A stretch of 64,000 nucleotides of DNA, from assembly GCA_902629125.1 (NCBI GenBank), contig CACOPQ010000003.1, positions 62,001 to 126,000 on the forward strand, read 5' to 3'. Made by a program: the position numbers and the translations under genes. Positions 25,581 to 34,222 of the stretch are shown here, in pieces. Positions within the stretch are counted from its first letter, which is position 1, and each line of letters begins with the position of its first letter. The DNA is from an uncultured Alphaproteobacteria bacterium. Its GTDB lineage: Bacteria; Pseudomonadota; Alphaproteobacteria; Thalassobaculales; Thalassobaculaceae. The notes under the pieces were generated by a model. That model worked only from the letters and a program-made list of their open reading frames with translations. It made no database searches and was not told the DNA's origin.

Positions 25581-26363
25581 TTAACTGGTTATTAACCCGC
25601 CATCCACGTTAAAGGATTGACCTGTGATATTTCGAGCGCCATTTGACGCTAAAAATATTGCCATTGCTGCGATATCTTCTGGTTCATTGGCGCGTTGAAG
25701 CGGTATGTCTTTGCTCATCTCCTTCATCATTTCTGCTTTAGTAATACCTTGGGCCTTTGCTCTATCTACCGACAGTTTTTCCACTATTTCAGTTGTGGTA
25801 ACGCCAGGGCAGATGGAATTCACGTTTATATCATACCTTGCAAGTTGCTGGGCAGCAGTACGGGTTAGACTAATTACAGCTCCTTTACTCGCTGAATAAG
25901 CGGCATTTGATGTACCCGAAAAACCCTTCCCGGCAATGGATGCTATGTTGATTATTCGACCTCCTAGACCTTGCTCAATCATTTGTCGAGCGGCGCCCTG
26001 TAGGCAAAAGAAGACCCCTTTTGCGTTGACCCTATGAATTCTATCCCAATCCTCTTCGGTGAGATCCATGATATATGCTGCTCGAGTGATGCCGGCGTTG
26101 TTGACAATTATATCTAGCGATCCGCAAACCGACAGGGTTTCTTTTATCATGGCTTCAATATCAGAGATTGAACCCACATCTGCACCTACTGCATGCGCAG
26201 TTCCCCCTTGGTGCTTTATCGCATCAGCAGTTCGTTGCGCGTCATCCATTTTGATATCGGCACAGCTTACTTTTCGACCGGACTTTGCCAAAGCCATTGC
26301 TGTAGCCCGGCCAATTCCGTTTCCAGCGCCCGTAATAAGAGCTGTTTGTATGTAATCAGACAT
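25581..26363 (-). CDS. SDR family oxidoreductase
   Basis: 260 aa, classical SDR. The NAD(P) motif TGAGNGIG is at 11-18, NNAG at 88-91, and the catalytic residues are Ser142 (IASIAG), Tyr156 and Lys160 (YSASK). It ends with GQSFNVDGG. The substrate is unknown; the family includes 3-oxoacyl-ACP reductases, 3-hydroxybutyrate and polyol dehydrogenases. It lies 86 nt upstream of the GntR gene on the same strand and is divergent from another SDR, so the region 26364-26550 should hold the two promoters. Confidence 0.92.
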   Translation of the reverse strand: MSDYIQTALITGAGNGIGRATAMALAKSGRKVSCADIKMDDAQRTADAIKHQGGTAHAVGADVGSISDIEAMIKETLSVCGSLDIIVNNAGITRAAYIMDLTEEDWDRIHRVNAKGVFFCLQGAARQMIEQGLGGRIINIASIAGKGFSGTSNAAYSASKGAVISLTRTAAQQLARYDINVNSICPGVTTTEIVEKLSVDRAKAQGITKAEMMKEMSKDIPLQRANEPEDIAAMAIFLASNGARNITGQSFNVDGGLITS

Positions 26364-26550
26364 CTCTGGTAACTCCTAATACCTTTTATGCACACAAATT
26401 TCCATAAGTGAGCACCCAATATAGTTATGCTTATGAAACGAGTTCATGGTTGCATTGAAACATCATTAAATAAAGCTGATTGGCATGGAATCATATCTAG
26501 GATCCTTGCCCGTTGCTCTATAAATTATCATTCTAAAAATAAAAGAACCG

Positions 26551-27264
26551 ATGGAGATCACTTTGAATAAAGGAACTTGCGTCATTACAGGTGTTGGTTG
26601 GGGAACTGGAAATGCACTAGCACGTAAATTCGCCAACTCGGGCTACTCGGTGGCGATGTTAGCTCGTCGGGGTGACCGACTTGAACAATTCGAGAGCGAA
26701 ATTGAAAATGCACATGCTTATCCTTGCGATGTAACAGACACGACAGCCTTAAAAGAAACTTTGAAAAAAATTGCTAAAGATTTAGGCCATCCGTCTGTTG
26801 TTATTCATAATGCCGTGTCTGGGGCCTGGGGAACATTTATGGAAATCGACCCCAGCGATCTTGAAAAAACCTTTCAGGTCAACACAATGGCCCTTTTACA
26901 TTTAGCGCAATTAACTCTGCCTAAAATGATGGAGGTAGGCTATGGTTCATTGATTTGTACTGGTAATACGGCCGCCCACCGGGGGCGAGCCGGCTATGCG
27001 GCTTTCGCTCCAACGAAAGCAGGTCAACGAATACTGGCCCAATCAATTGCTCAGGAGGCTGGTCCTAGAGGAGTGCATGTCGCGTATATCACTATAGATG
27101 CGGTCATAGATTTGAGATGGACGCGCAAGAGATATCCCGACAAACCAGATGATTTTTTTATAAAACCAGACGAAATAGCCGATGAAGTCTTCCATGTTGC
27201 AAATCAGTCGAGGGGTGCCTGGAGTTTCGACGTTGAGATACGACCGCACGCCGAAAACTGGTAG
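26551..27264 (+). CDS. Atypical SDR-fold protein without the catalytic tyrosine
   Basis: 237 aa, shorter than typical SDRs. The nucleotide motif is TGVGWGTG at 13-20 rather than TGxxxGIG. The position of the catalytic YxxxK reads Phe152-Ala-Pro-Thr-Lys156, so the general acid Tyr is Phe. The usual Ser region reads CTGNTAAHRG and lacks a serine. I recall a related SDR subgroup in which Phe is also found here, so this is not necessarily a mutation. The protein may bind NAD(P) and a ligand, or use another acid. It starts 18 nt before a 2-keto-4-pentenoate-hydratase-like gene and is probably cotranscribed. Confidence 0.88.
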   Translation: MEITLNKGTCVITGVGWGTGNALARKFANSGYSVAMLARRGDRLEQFESEIENAHAYPCDVTDTTALKETLKKIAKDLGHPSVVIHNAVSGAWGTFMEIDPSDLEKTFQVNTMALLHLAQLTLPKMMEVGYGSLICTGNTAAHRGRAGYAAFAPTKAGQRILAQSIAQEAGPRGVHVAYITIDAVIDLRWTRKRYPDKPDDFFIKPDEIADEVFHVANQSRGAWSFDVEIRPHAENW

Positions 27265-27282
27265 CGTTTAGAGGGGATTACG

Positions 27283-28071
27283 GTGATAAGCAACAGCAAA
27301 AAAAAGCAAGCCTCAAGTCTCATCTGGGAAGCATGGCAAAACGGTCATTCATTGAAGGATTTTCCAGAAGAATTAGAACCATCCAATCGCTTAGAGGCCT
27401 ATCAAATTCAAATGGAATATGCAGGCTTTAGTTCGAAACCAATATTCGGATGGAAGATCGCTGCGACAAGCGAAGCCGGCCAAAAACATATTGGGGTCAG
27501 TGTGCCTATCGCGGGGCTTTTGCTGCGTGAAAATATCTACACTTCGGGGTCTAAACTCATATTTGAAAACAACAGGATGGCAGTCGCTGAGCCCGAGTTC
27601 GCGTTTAGTATGGGCAAACGTTTGGAGCCAAAACAAGGCCTTTACACCGAAAATGAGGTATTAGAAGCAATTGATAAGCTTTATCTAGCTATTGAATTAC
27701 CAAATTCTCGATTTGAGCATTTTGAAAGAGTAGGAGAGTATAAACTTATTGTTGATAATGCTTGCGCGCATCATTTTATAATCGGAAATGAAGTGGAATA
27801 TAATTGGAGAGATACTGACTTGGCCAAGCAAAAAGTCGCAATATCAACGAGCCGCAGTACAAAAAATTTTGGTTCTGGGGCCAATGTCTTACGCCATCCA
27901 ATAACCGCGTTGACATGGTTAATTAACGAACTTTCTCAAAACGATATAACAATAAATAATAAAGCAGTGGTGACAACAGGTAGTTGCACAACGCCCATTC
28001 CAATAAAACAAGGTGATAATGTGGTTGCCGATTTTGGAATATTTGGTTCCGTTAGCGTGGTGATAGAATAA
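27283..28071 (+). CDS. 2-keto-4-pentenoate hydratase-like protein
   Basis: 262 aa, the size of MhpD/HpaH-type hydratases. The metal-binding pair is Glu103 and Glu105 (AVAEPEFAF), with Glu138 (AIELP) as third ligand. The GWKIAATS motif is at 57-64, and GSCTTPIPIKQGD near the C-terminus is the usual final motif. Relatives hydrate 2-hydroxypenta-2,4-dienoates from meta-cleavage of aromatics, or decarboxylate oxocrotonates. No other meta-cleavage genes are adjacent, so the substrate is open. GTG 27283 has a GAGGGGA-like ribosome site. Confidence 0.88.
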   Translation: MISNSKKKQASSLIWEAWQNGHSLKDFPEELEPSNRLEAYQIQMEYAGFSSKPIFGWKIAATSEAGQKHIGVSVPIAGLLLRENIYTSGSKLIFENNRMAVAEPEFAFSMGKRLEPKQGLYTENEVLEAIDKLYLAIELPNSRFEHFERVGEYKLIVDNACAHHFIIGNEVEYNWRDTDLAKQKVAISTSRSTKNFGSGANVLRHPITALTWLINELSQNDITINNKAVVTTGSCTTPIPIKQGDNVVADFGIFGSVSVVIE

Positions 28072-28092
28072 TGCCTGTTGTAGTAAAAGTGT

Positions 28093-28725
28093 TCAACGGA
28101 TTTTTAAACGTCCTTTAGGTTTCACCGAGGAAACAGAGCTTATTGTTTTGTTAATTGACTCATCAAGCTCATCCCCCCGTGATTCCGTCATTAGATTTAT
28201 CGGGGATGAGTGAAGTTGACCCTGATCGTTTACATATGGTTCCGAAGTTTTTATCCGCTCGATCGTCTTTTGGAAGGGATTGGTGGTACTTGATGATTTT
28301 GAATGTACCTTATCTTCATGCGTATCTTCCATATTATACAAATTTCGATAAAACTCGATCTCTTTTGCAGCGGAAGTTATAGGGTCTCCAATAACTGAAA
28401 AAGAGCTGAGGGCCTCATGTCCTGTAACCGAACGCTTGATATCGCTAATTGCGCTCTCCTCATAGTCGGTTCTGGAACTGTTTTTGGAAATAATTTGTTC
28501 AAATTTCTTTAATAGAAATTGTTCACGTTCATTCAATCCGTTTTGCTGTTGTTTTTCGAGTATGCTTGTCAGTTTTTCAGATTGGCTAATAAATTTTTGG
28601 TTGTACTCTTTCAAGATCGCAATCAATTCTTCTTTTTGTAAAAGTCTATCTTCTAAAATCTTGATTTTATCAAGCAACTTCTCTTTTGATAGTTCGGCTT
28701 CATTTTCTTTTTCGGGGTCGGGCAT
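28093..28725 (-). CDS. Orphan coiled-coil protein, function unknown
   Basis: 210 aa that I do not recognise. There is no signal peptide or membrane segment. Residues about 9-90 are rich in Glu/Lys/Leu in heptad-like order (KLLDKIKILEDRLLQKEEL onward), predicting a long coiled coil. About 95-210 is low in hydrophobic residues, rich in Ser/Asn/Thr, ending with a basic KPKGRLKIR. No enzymatic motif is visible. Possible roles include scaffold, polar marker or cytoskeletal partner. It is convergent with the hydratase gene (21 nt gap). The frame is long, codon use is like that of its neighbours, and it has no antisense competitor, so I treat it as real. Confidence 0.6.
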   Translation of the reverse strand: MPDPEKENEAELSKEKLLDKIKILEDRLLQKEELIAILKEYNQKFISQSEKLTSILEKQQQNGLNEREQFLLKKFEQIISKNSSRTDYEESAISDIKRSVTGHEALSSFSVIGDPITSAAKEIEFYRNLYNMEDTHEDKVHSKSSSTTNPFQKTIERIKTSEPYVNDQGQLHSSPINLMTESRGDELDESINKTISSVSSVKPKGRLKIR

Positions 28726-28820
28726 AGTATGTTCATCCAGAAGAGAGGTTGTTAATTTCTTAGACTACCATATAAAGAAATACGATAATACTCTGTATGG
28801 TTTTGGGTAGTTTCCTAAAT

Positions 28821-29609
28821 TTAATTGCTAGAGTTATTAAATGAAGTTGGCGGTATGAAAGCGGCCTGTGTACCACCGTCGACGGGTATTGTTGTTCCTG
28901 TTACGTAGGATCCTTCTTTTGACAAAAGAAATTCAATTACATTTGCTATATCTGATGGCTCGGCGATTCTACCAAGGGGAGAAGGGCCAGACGGCCTCCA
29001 ATTTCCTTGGCTCTGGGGAGTGTTCTTTTTGTTAACCATAGGTGTGTTTACAGTCCCTGGCGCTATGGCATTTACCGTAATTCCATACTTTGCGCATTCA
29101 ACAGCGAGTACCCTAGTGAGCTGACTAACGGCCGCCTTTGAAGCCGAGTATGCTCCACTATCTATCTTAGGTCGCAATGCTGAAACTGACGATAGTAAAA
29201 TAATTCTAGAAAGTTCGCCGCGACTGGCAGCATTTTTCAAAAGGGGGAGAGCTTCTCTTGCAGATAACCACAAACCTCTAACGTTAATATCGAATACTAA
29301 ATCAAAATCTTCTGTAGACATATCCTCCAATGTCCCCAGTTTCAAAACGCCTGCGCAGGCAATTAGAGAATTAATTTTTTGTCGATCTTCCTGTATTTCG
29401 ACAATAATGTTTTTGAGGACTTCCTCACTTCTTAAGTCGCATGGTTTTGCAATAAAGTTAGAATTATTTATCTCTTTTGAAGACCGCTCCAAACCACTTT
29501 CATCATTGTCAAGACCATAGACTTCCCAACCTTTTTTTAGGAGACGTTTGACTGTTTTCAGTCCTATTCCTGATGCTGCGCCCGTGATTAAACCGATATT
29601 TCTACTCAT
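28821..29609 (-). CDS. SDR family oxidoreductase
   Basis: 262 aa, classical SDR. TGAASGIG is at 9-16, CAG at 85-87 and the triad is Ser141, Tyr154 and Lys158 (YSASK). GTTIPVDGG closes the domain. The NNAG motif reads ACAG, as in several SDR branches. A short C-terminal tail (AAFIPPTSFNNSSN) follows. It lies 20 nt downstream of uvrB on the same strand and may be read through from it, though functional relation to repair is unlikely. Substrate unknown. Confidence 0.9.
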   Translation of the reverse strand: MSRNIGLITGAASGIGLKTVKRLLKKGWEVYGLDNDESGLERSSKEINNSNFIAKPCDLRSEEVLKNIIVEIQEDRQKINSLIACAGVLKLGTLEDMSTEDFDLVFDINVRGLWLSAREALPLLKNAASRGELSRIILLSSVSALRPKIDSGAYSASKAAVSQLTRVLAVECAKYGITVNAIAPGTVNTPMVNKKNTPQSQGNWRPSGPSPLGRIAEPSDIANVIEFLLSKEGSYVTGTTIPVDGGTQAAFIPPTSFNNSSN

Positions 29610-29629
29610 TCTAATATCCCCGTTGATTA

Positions 29630-31879
29630 TTACCTTCGTGCGCGCTGTTTTTGCCTTGGTTGCTTTGGGTTTGGAGAAATATTTTTAGCCTTAGAAGACC
29701 TGGCCGATGATAATCTTATTACTCCGCCTCTCGGTAGGGGCTTGCCGTCTATAGTCATGCCTAGTTCTGCAGCCTCTAGGCGTTTGATTTCATCTCTTAA
29801 CCGGGCAGCCTCCTCAAACTCCAAGTTTGCTGCCGCTTCTTTCATTTGGACTTCAAATTCCTTTATGATTGTTTTTAAATCTTTATCTACCAGTTCGCTG
29901 CTACTCTCGCCGGCATCAATTGTTATTCGGTCGCTTCGTTCGTAGACACTTTCAAGAATATCACCAATATTCTTTTTTACCGACTCGGGTGTAATACCGT
30001 GTTTTAGGTTATACTCACTTTGTCTTTTGCGGCGACGGTCGGTCTCATTTATCGCATATTCGAGACTTCCGGTAAGATTGTCTGCATAAAGTATTACCCG
30101 TCCATCGACATTCCGAGCGGCCCTACCTATAGTTTGTACTAGTGAGGTACGTGATCTTAAGTAGCCTTCCTTATCTGCATCTAGTATTGCAACTAGTGAG
30201 CACTCCGGAATATCTAATCCTTCCCGAAGTAAATTTATTCCTATCAGTACGTCGAAGACACCCAACCTTAAGTCACGTATAATTTCGATTCGCTCGAGCG
30301 TATCAATATCTGAGTGAATGTACCGGACCTTAACTTGTGCCTCTAGCATATATTCGGTTAAGTCTTCGGCCATTCGTTTTGTAAGCGTTGTTATAAGGAC
30401 ACGTTGTCCAAGTTCCGCACAATTCTTACACTCGGCAATAACATCGTCTACCTGGCTTTTTGTTGGCCGAATTAAACAAACAGGATCTATTAAGCCTGTT
30501 GGCCTTACAAGTTGCTCGGTAAATACACCGGCTGTTTTGTCTAACTCCCAGGGACCTGGAGTTGCAGAAACAAAAATTGTTTGGGGTCGCATCATGTCCC
30601 ACTCTTCAAATTTTAATGGGCGGTTATCTAAGCAGGAGGGAAGTCGGAAGCCGTATTGTGATAGGGTTGATTTTCTGGCAAAGTCTCCTTTATACATTGC
30701 TCCTATTTGAGGCACGGTCACGTGGCTTTCGTCCACCATCAAAAGAGCGTTTTCAGGTAAGTATTCGAAAAGTGTGGGCGGTGGCTGTCCGGCCTCTCTT
30801 CCGGAGAGGTACCGTGAGTAATTTTCAATTCCGGCACAAGAACCTGTGGCGGCTATCATTTCTAAATCGAATGTAGTCCGCTGTTCCAAGCGTTGTGCTT
30901 CCAGTAACAGGCTATTTTCGTGCAGCTCTGCAAGACGGGCTTTTAATTCTATTTTTATTTCATTGATTGCTTGGTTAAGTGTAGGTTTTGGTGTCACGTA
31001 GTGGGAGTTAGCAAAGACCCTGACTTGTTCTAATTCCGATGTTTTTTCGCCGGTCAAGGGATCAAACTCCTGAATACTTTCCAGCTCTTCTCCAAAAAAG
31101 GAGAGCCGCCAGGCTCTATCCTCTAGGTGAGCAGGGAAAATCTCTAAGGTGTCACCCCTTACTCTAAAACAACCACGCTGAAAATTTGTATCGTTTCTGC
31201 GGTATTGCAATTCTACAAGCCGCTTTCGCAGGTTTTGAGGTTCTAGGGAGGCCCCAACCTTCAGTATAACAGTCATATTTCCATACGTCTCAACTGCTCC
31301 GATTCCATAAATACTGGAAACCGAAGCTACAATTATTACGTCTTCACGTTCCAACAGGGCTCGTGTTGCAGAGTGCCTCATTCGATCTATCTGTTCATTG
31401 ATAGAAGCTTCCTTTTCAACATATGTATCGGTGCGAGGAACATAGGCTTCTGGTAAATAATAATCATAATAGGAAACAAAATACTCTACAGCATTGTCTG
31501 GGAAAAAAGCTTTCATCTCACCGAAGAGTTGAGCGGCTAGCGTTTTATTCGGAGCTAAAATTAAAGTGGGTCGTTGCACATTTTGTATAACGTGGGCCAT
31601 GCTAAATGTTTTTCCAGAGCCAGTTACACCTAAAAGAACTTGATCCCATGCCGAATTTTTTAATCCATCTGTTAATTCAAAAATAGCTGACGGCTGATCT
31701 CCGGATGGCTTAAATTCTGATACGATTTTGAATTCACGGCCAGCGTCTTGCTTGGCGACAGATGATTTAAGGTCCGGAGTTGCAGCGCCGACTAATTGTT
31801 GTGAAAACTTATCGTGACGGCGCGCCTGGTTCTCTGCGGAACTGTCTGGCCGATTAATATCTTGGTGTTTGTTCATCAA
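29630..31879 (-). CDS. uvrB: UvrABC excinuclease subunit B
   Basis: 749 aa. Helicase-like nucleotide-excision repair protein that verifies damage handed over by UvrA and recruits UvrC. Walker A GVTGSGKT is at 84-91; the beta-hairpin region [20 protein letters not shown] is at 138-157; the DEAD-like box reads VDESH; the C-terminal UVR domain [18 protein letters not shown] is the UvrC contact. The N-terminus is about 50 residues longer than E. coli UvrB, as in other Alphaproteobacteria, and the tail after the UVR domain is basic. uvrC is only 3.6 kb away; uvrA is not in the window. No LexA box (GTTC-N7-GTTC) is visible upstream. Confidence 0.98.
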   Translation of the reverse strand: MMNKHQDINRPDSSAENQARRHDKFSQQLVGAATPDLKSSVAKQDAGREFKIVSEFKPSGDQPSAIFELTDGLKNSAWDQVLLGVTGSGKTFSMAHVIQNVQRPTLILAPNKTLAAQLFGEMKAFFPDNAVEYFVSYYDYYLPEAYVPRTDTYVEKEASINEQIDRMRHSATRALLEREDVIIVASVSSIYGIGAVETYGNMTVILKVGASLEPQNLRKRLVELQYRRNDTNFQRGCFRVRGDTLEIFPAHLEDRAWRLSFFGEELESIQEFDPLTGEKTSELEQVRVFANSHYVTPKPTLNQAINEIKIELKARLAELHENSLLLEAQRLEQRTTFDLEMIAATGSCAGIENYSRYLSGREAGQPPPTLFEYLPENALLMVDESHVTVPQIGAMYKGDFARKSTLSQYGFRLPSCLDNRPLKFEEWDMMRPQTIFVSATPGPWELDKTAGVFTEQLVRPTGLIDPVCLIRPTKSQVDDVIAECKNCAELGQRVLITTLTKRMAEDLTEYMLEAQVKVRYIHSDIDTLERIEIIRDLRLGVFDVLIGINLLREGLDIPECSLVAILDADKEGYLRSRTSLVQTIGRAARNVDGRVILYADNLTGSLEYAINETDRRRKRQSEYNLKHGITPESVKKNIGDILESVYERSDRITIDAGESSSELVDKDLKTIIKEFEVQMKEAAANLEFEEAARLRDEIKRLEAAELGMTIDGKPLPRGGVIRLSSARSSKAKNISPNPKQPRQKQRARR

Positions 31880-32024
31880 TTGCCTGTAAATATTTTTTTG
31901 GTAAACTAAAAAATGTAATCGCTCGCGATCAAGTAGACCAACGTTAACATTATAATTTAAGACGTGGAAGTAGCGGCAACTTTTACAAGGGCTTTAGTTA
32001 AAAATAGACATTTTAAGGATTATC

Positions 32025-32954
32025 ATGACAAATACGTTGGTAAAATTTTCCAACCCGCTAATAACAAAAGATGGAGATCAGCGGGCTTTCGTTGATTTTA
32101 ATGGTTTTAAAACACTTTGGTTCAATACAGGCACACTTTGCAATATAGCTTGTTCGAATTGTTATATAGAATCGTCGCCAAGAAATGATCGACTGGTTTA
32201 TCTCTCTTTTGCTGATGTCGTTGAGTTTCTGAATGAATTGGAGAATATTTCAGGAAAAACTTGTGAGATCGGCTTCACTGGTGGCGAGCCGTTTTTAAAC
32301 CCCGACTTTTTGAAAATGCTGGAGGAATGCCTCAGGCGAAACCTTTCAATTATGGTTTTAACGAACGCTATGAGGCCGCTGCAAAATAAAATCAAGGGGC
32401 TTTTGCAGTTGAAAGAATCTTTTGGCGCTGAAAAAATAGTGTTTCGGGTCTCTATAGATCATTACGACAAAGACGTGCATGAAGTTGAGCGAGGCGTCGG
32501 GACTTGGGATCCGATGATAAAAGGTTTGACGTGGTTGAGGGATAATAAATATACAATAAACGTCGCGGGTCGTAGCTTGTCACAGGAAAGTGATCACGAG
32601 TGCCGCGAGGGTTATAAAAACTTGTTTGAAGATCTTGGTCTGCAAGTGGACGCTCATAATCCTAGTGAATTAGTTATCTTTCCCGAAATGGATATCACAG
32701 TGGATGTGCCAGAAATAACTACGAGTTGCTGGGAGATTCTCTCTGTTAGACCTGAAACACAAATGTGTGCGTCCTCGCGAATGGTAATCAAACGAAAAGG
32801 ACAAGAAAGACCCACCGTTGTCTCGTGTACTTTATTACCTTACGAGGAAGAGTTCGAATTAGGAAAGACTCTTTCTGAAGCTAGCAAAAAAATATATTTA
32901 AACCATCAACACTGTTCGAAATTTTGTGTTCTAGGCGGTGCATCTTGCAGTTAA
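32025..32954 (+). CDS. Radical SAM enzyme with a cysteine-rich C-terminus
   Basis: 309 aa. The SAM/4Fe-4S motif is CNIACSNC, with Cys39, Cys43 and Cys46, and GGEP is at 86-89, so the catalytic core is intact. Six more cysteines lie in the C-terminal part (235, 248, 268, 297, 301, 308), enough for one or two auxiliary clusters as in SPASM/twitch enzymes. ATG 32025 has AAGGA 7 nt upstream. It is divergent from uvrB and convergent with a metallophosphoesterase gene, so it may stand alone. No precursor-peptide gene was seen near it. Homologues seem to be simply annotated as radical SAM proteins; the reaction is unknown. Confidence 0.88.
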   Translation: MTNTLVKFSNPLITKDGDQRAFVDFNGFKTLWFNTGTLCNIACSNCYIESSPRNDRLVYLSFADVVEFLNELENISGKTCEIGFTGGEPFLNPDFLKMLEECLRRNLSIMVLTNAMRPLQNKIKGLLQLKESFGAEKIVFRVSIDHYDKDVHEVERGVGTWDPMIKGLTWLRDNKYTINVAGRSLSQESDHECREGYKNLFEDLGLQVDAHNPSELVIFPEMDITVDVPEITTSCWEILSVRPETQMCASSRMVIKRKGQERPTVVSCTLLPYEEEFELGKTLSEASKKIYLNHQHCSKFCVLGGASCS

Positions 32955-32969
32955 AATCTTACTGCTCTT

Positions 32970-33794
32970 TTACCTTGAAGCCATTCTTGGTGTAGGCCAT
33001 TTATCGCCATATTTTCTCAAGGGTAATTTCCATTCCAGGTTCTGATAACCGTTAATCTTAATTGTTAGATCTTCTGAGATGCAGATCTCTGCCCACGAGC
33101 CGCAAGCTGTGCCCCCAGAAAAGAAACTCTCTACTATTGAAGGAAGAGTAATATGATGTATTCCATTTAATGTGTTTAACCTCGGCCAGTGTAAATGGCC
33201 ACCGAAAGTAATCTGAATGCCAGGGTGATTTGCGAGAATGGCCAAGACTCGCTCTTTATAAGGAAGGACAGCTGCCCAGGGATTGTTTTCGAACCAATAA
33301 TTTCCGTCTAAATTTCCAGTAATTTGCGGAACGTGGCAAAAAAGAGCGGTTGGCCCCGAGTGCTTTTCAAGCGTAGTTTCTAACCAATCAACTGCTTTAG
33401 CATCTTGGGGAAATCCGGATTTTGTAGAATATTGTGTGTCGGGCGACCAAAAAATAAAATGCCAATCCCTCAAAATAAAGCTTCTACTTTCTACAGGGGC
33501 ATTTAAGAGGGTTTCGTTATCGTTCCTACTCAGGAATGCAACGTCGTGGTTTCCTAGAACATGCTCTCTTTGAATGGAAATTTGCTTAAACTTATTTGCT
33601 ACCTCTTGCATCAGTCGATAATCAGTTTTCTGATCGACATCGTTAATTCTATCGCCCAAATCGACTATGAAGTTAGGCTTAGTTTGACTTGCATGCTGCA
33701 CAAAACGGTCTAATAATAATAACGCTGAGCTACTCTTTTTTGTTTCAAACGCTTGGCCGTGATGAATATCTGTGATCGCCAGGATTCTTATCAT
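32970..33794 (-). CDS. Metallophosphoesterase (calcineurin-like, Icc-like)
   Basis: 274 aa from ATG 33794, which has GGAG 11 nt upstream. A frame opening 56 codons earlier (33962) is rejected because it would cover folB and add a Cys/Arg-rich stretch unlike the family. Metal-binding motifs: TDIHHG (Asp9, His11), DLGDRIND, GNHD and GGHLHWPR, in order. It hydrolyses phosphomonoesters or diesters such as cyclic nucleotides; the target is unknown. It lies 41 nt after folB on the same strand, so it might be cotranscribed with it, and perhaps acts on a phosphorylated pterin precursor, which is speculation. Confidence 0.88.
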   Translation of the reverse strand: MIRILAITDIHHGQAFETKKSSSALLLLDRFVQHASQTKPNFIVDLGDRINDVDQKTDYRLMQEVANKFKQISIQREHVLGNHDVAFLSRNDNETLLNAPVESRSFILRDWHFIFWSPDTQYSTKSGFPQDAKAVDWLETTLEKHSGPTALFCHVPQITGNLDGNYWFENNPWAAVLPYKERVLAILANHPGIQITFGGHLHWPRLNTLNGIHHITLPSIVESFFSGGTACGSWAEICISEDLTIKINGYQNLEWKLPLRKYGDKWPTPRMASR

Positions 33795-33835
33795 ACTAAT
33801 ATAAGCTCCAAAAAAAATATTATATATACAAAATA

Positions 33836-34198
33836 TTAAGCGGTATAAGTCATCTGAACTCCAACACCGGCACAGTCGGGATATACATCGATTTTTTTTG
33901 TAGTAACCGTGGCTCCTACAACACTTTTTTCTATAGTGATCTTTTCGAGGATCAGTCGGCAAAGTGTTTCTTGCAGATTGAACCTTCTGCTACCTACCAG
34001 CTCTTTAATCTCTGACCTTATGAGGTCATAGTCAAAAGTTGCTCCTATTTCATCGGCATCATCAATTTGAGCCGGGTCTAATGAAACGCTCACTGAAATC
34101 TGGAGACGTTGTGGTTGGTTGATTTCAAAATCATGAATACCAATGTCCACCAATACCTCTAAATTTTCGAGGAAAAGTTTTGTAACAATATCTGCCAT
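33836..34198 (-). CDS. folB: Dihydroneopterin aldolase
   Basis: 120 aa from ATG 34198. FolB converts 7,8-dihydroneopterin to 6-hydroxymethyl-dihydropterin and glycolaldehyde in folate synthesis; it forms an octamer. Conserved residues are Glu25 (IGIHDFE), Tyr57 (FDYDLI) and Lys101/102 (VTTKKIDVYP), matching Glu21, Tyr53 and Lys98 of E. coli FolB. LQETLCRLILEKI corresponds to the helix before the active lysine. It lies 24 nt after a FolM-like reductase gene, which supports a pterin role for both. A TTG seven codons upstream is also in frame but less likely. Confidence 0.92.
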   Translation of the reverse strand: MADIVTKLFLENLEVLVDIGIHDFEINQPQRLQISVSVSLDPAQIDDADEIGATFDYDLIRSEIKELVGSRRFNLQETLCRLILEKITIEKSVVGATVTTKKIDVYPDCAGVGVQMTYTA

Positions 34199-34222
34199 GA
34201 GACTAAAATCCGATATCAATGA

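Noticed and set aside
31880-32024. LexA/SOS box upstream of uvrB
   Set aside because: No GTTC-N7-GTTC or related repeat was found in the divergent region.
33795-33962. 56-codon upstream extension of the metallophosphoesterase frame
   Set aside because: It would overlap folB by over 100 nt, is Cys/Arg-rich unlike the family, and ATG 33794 has a ribosome site and aligns with the conserved domain start.
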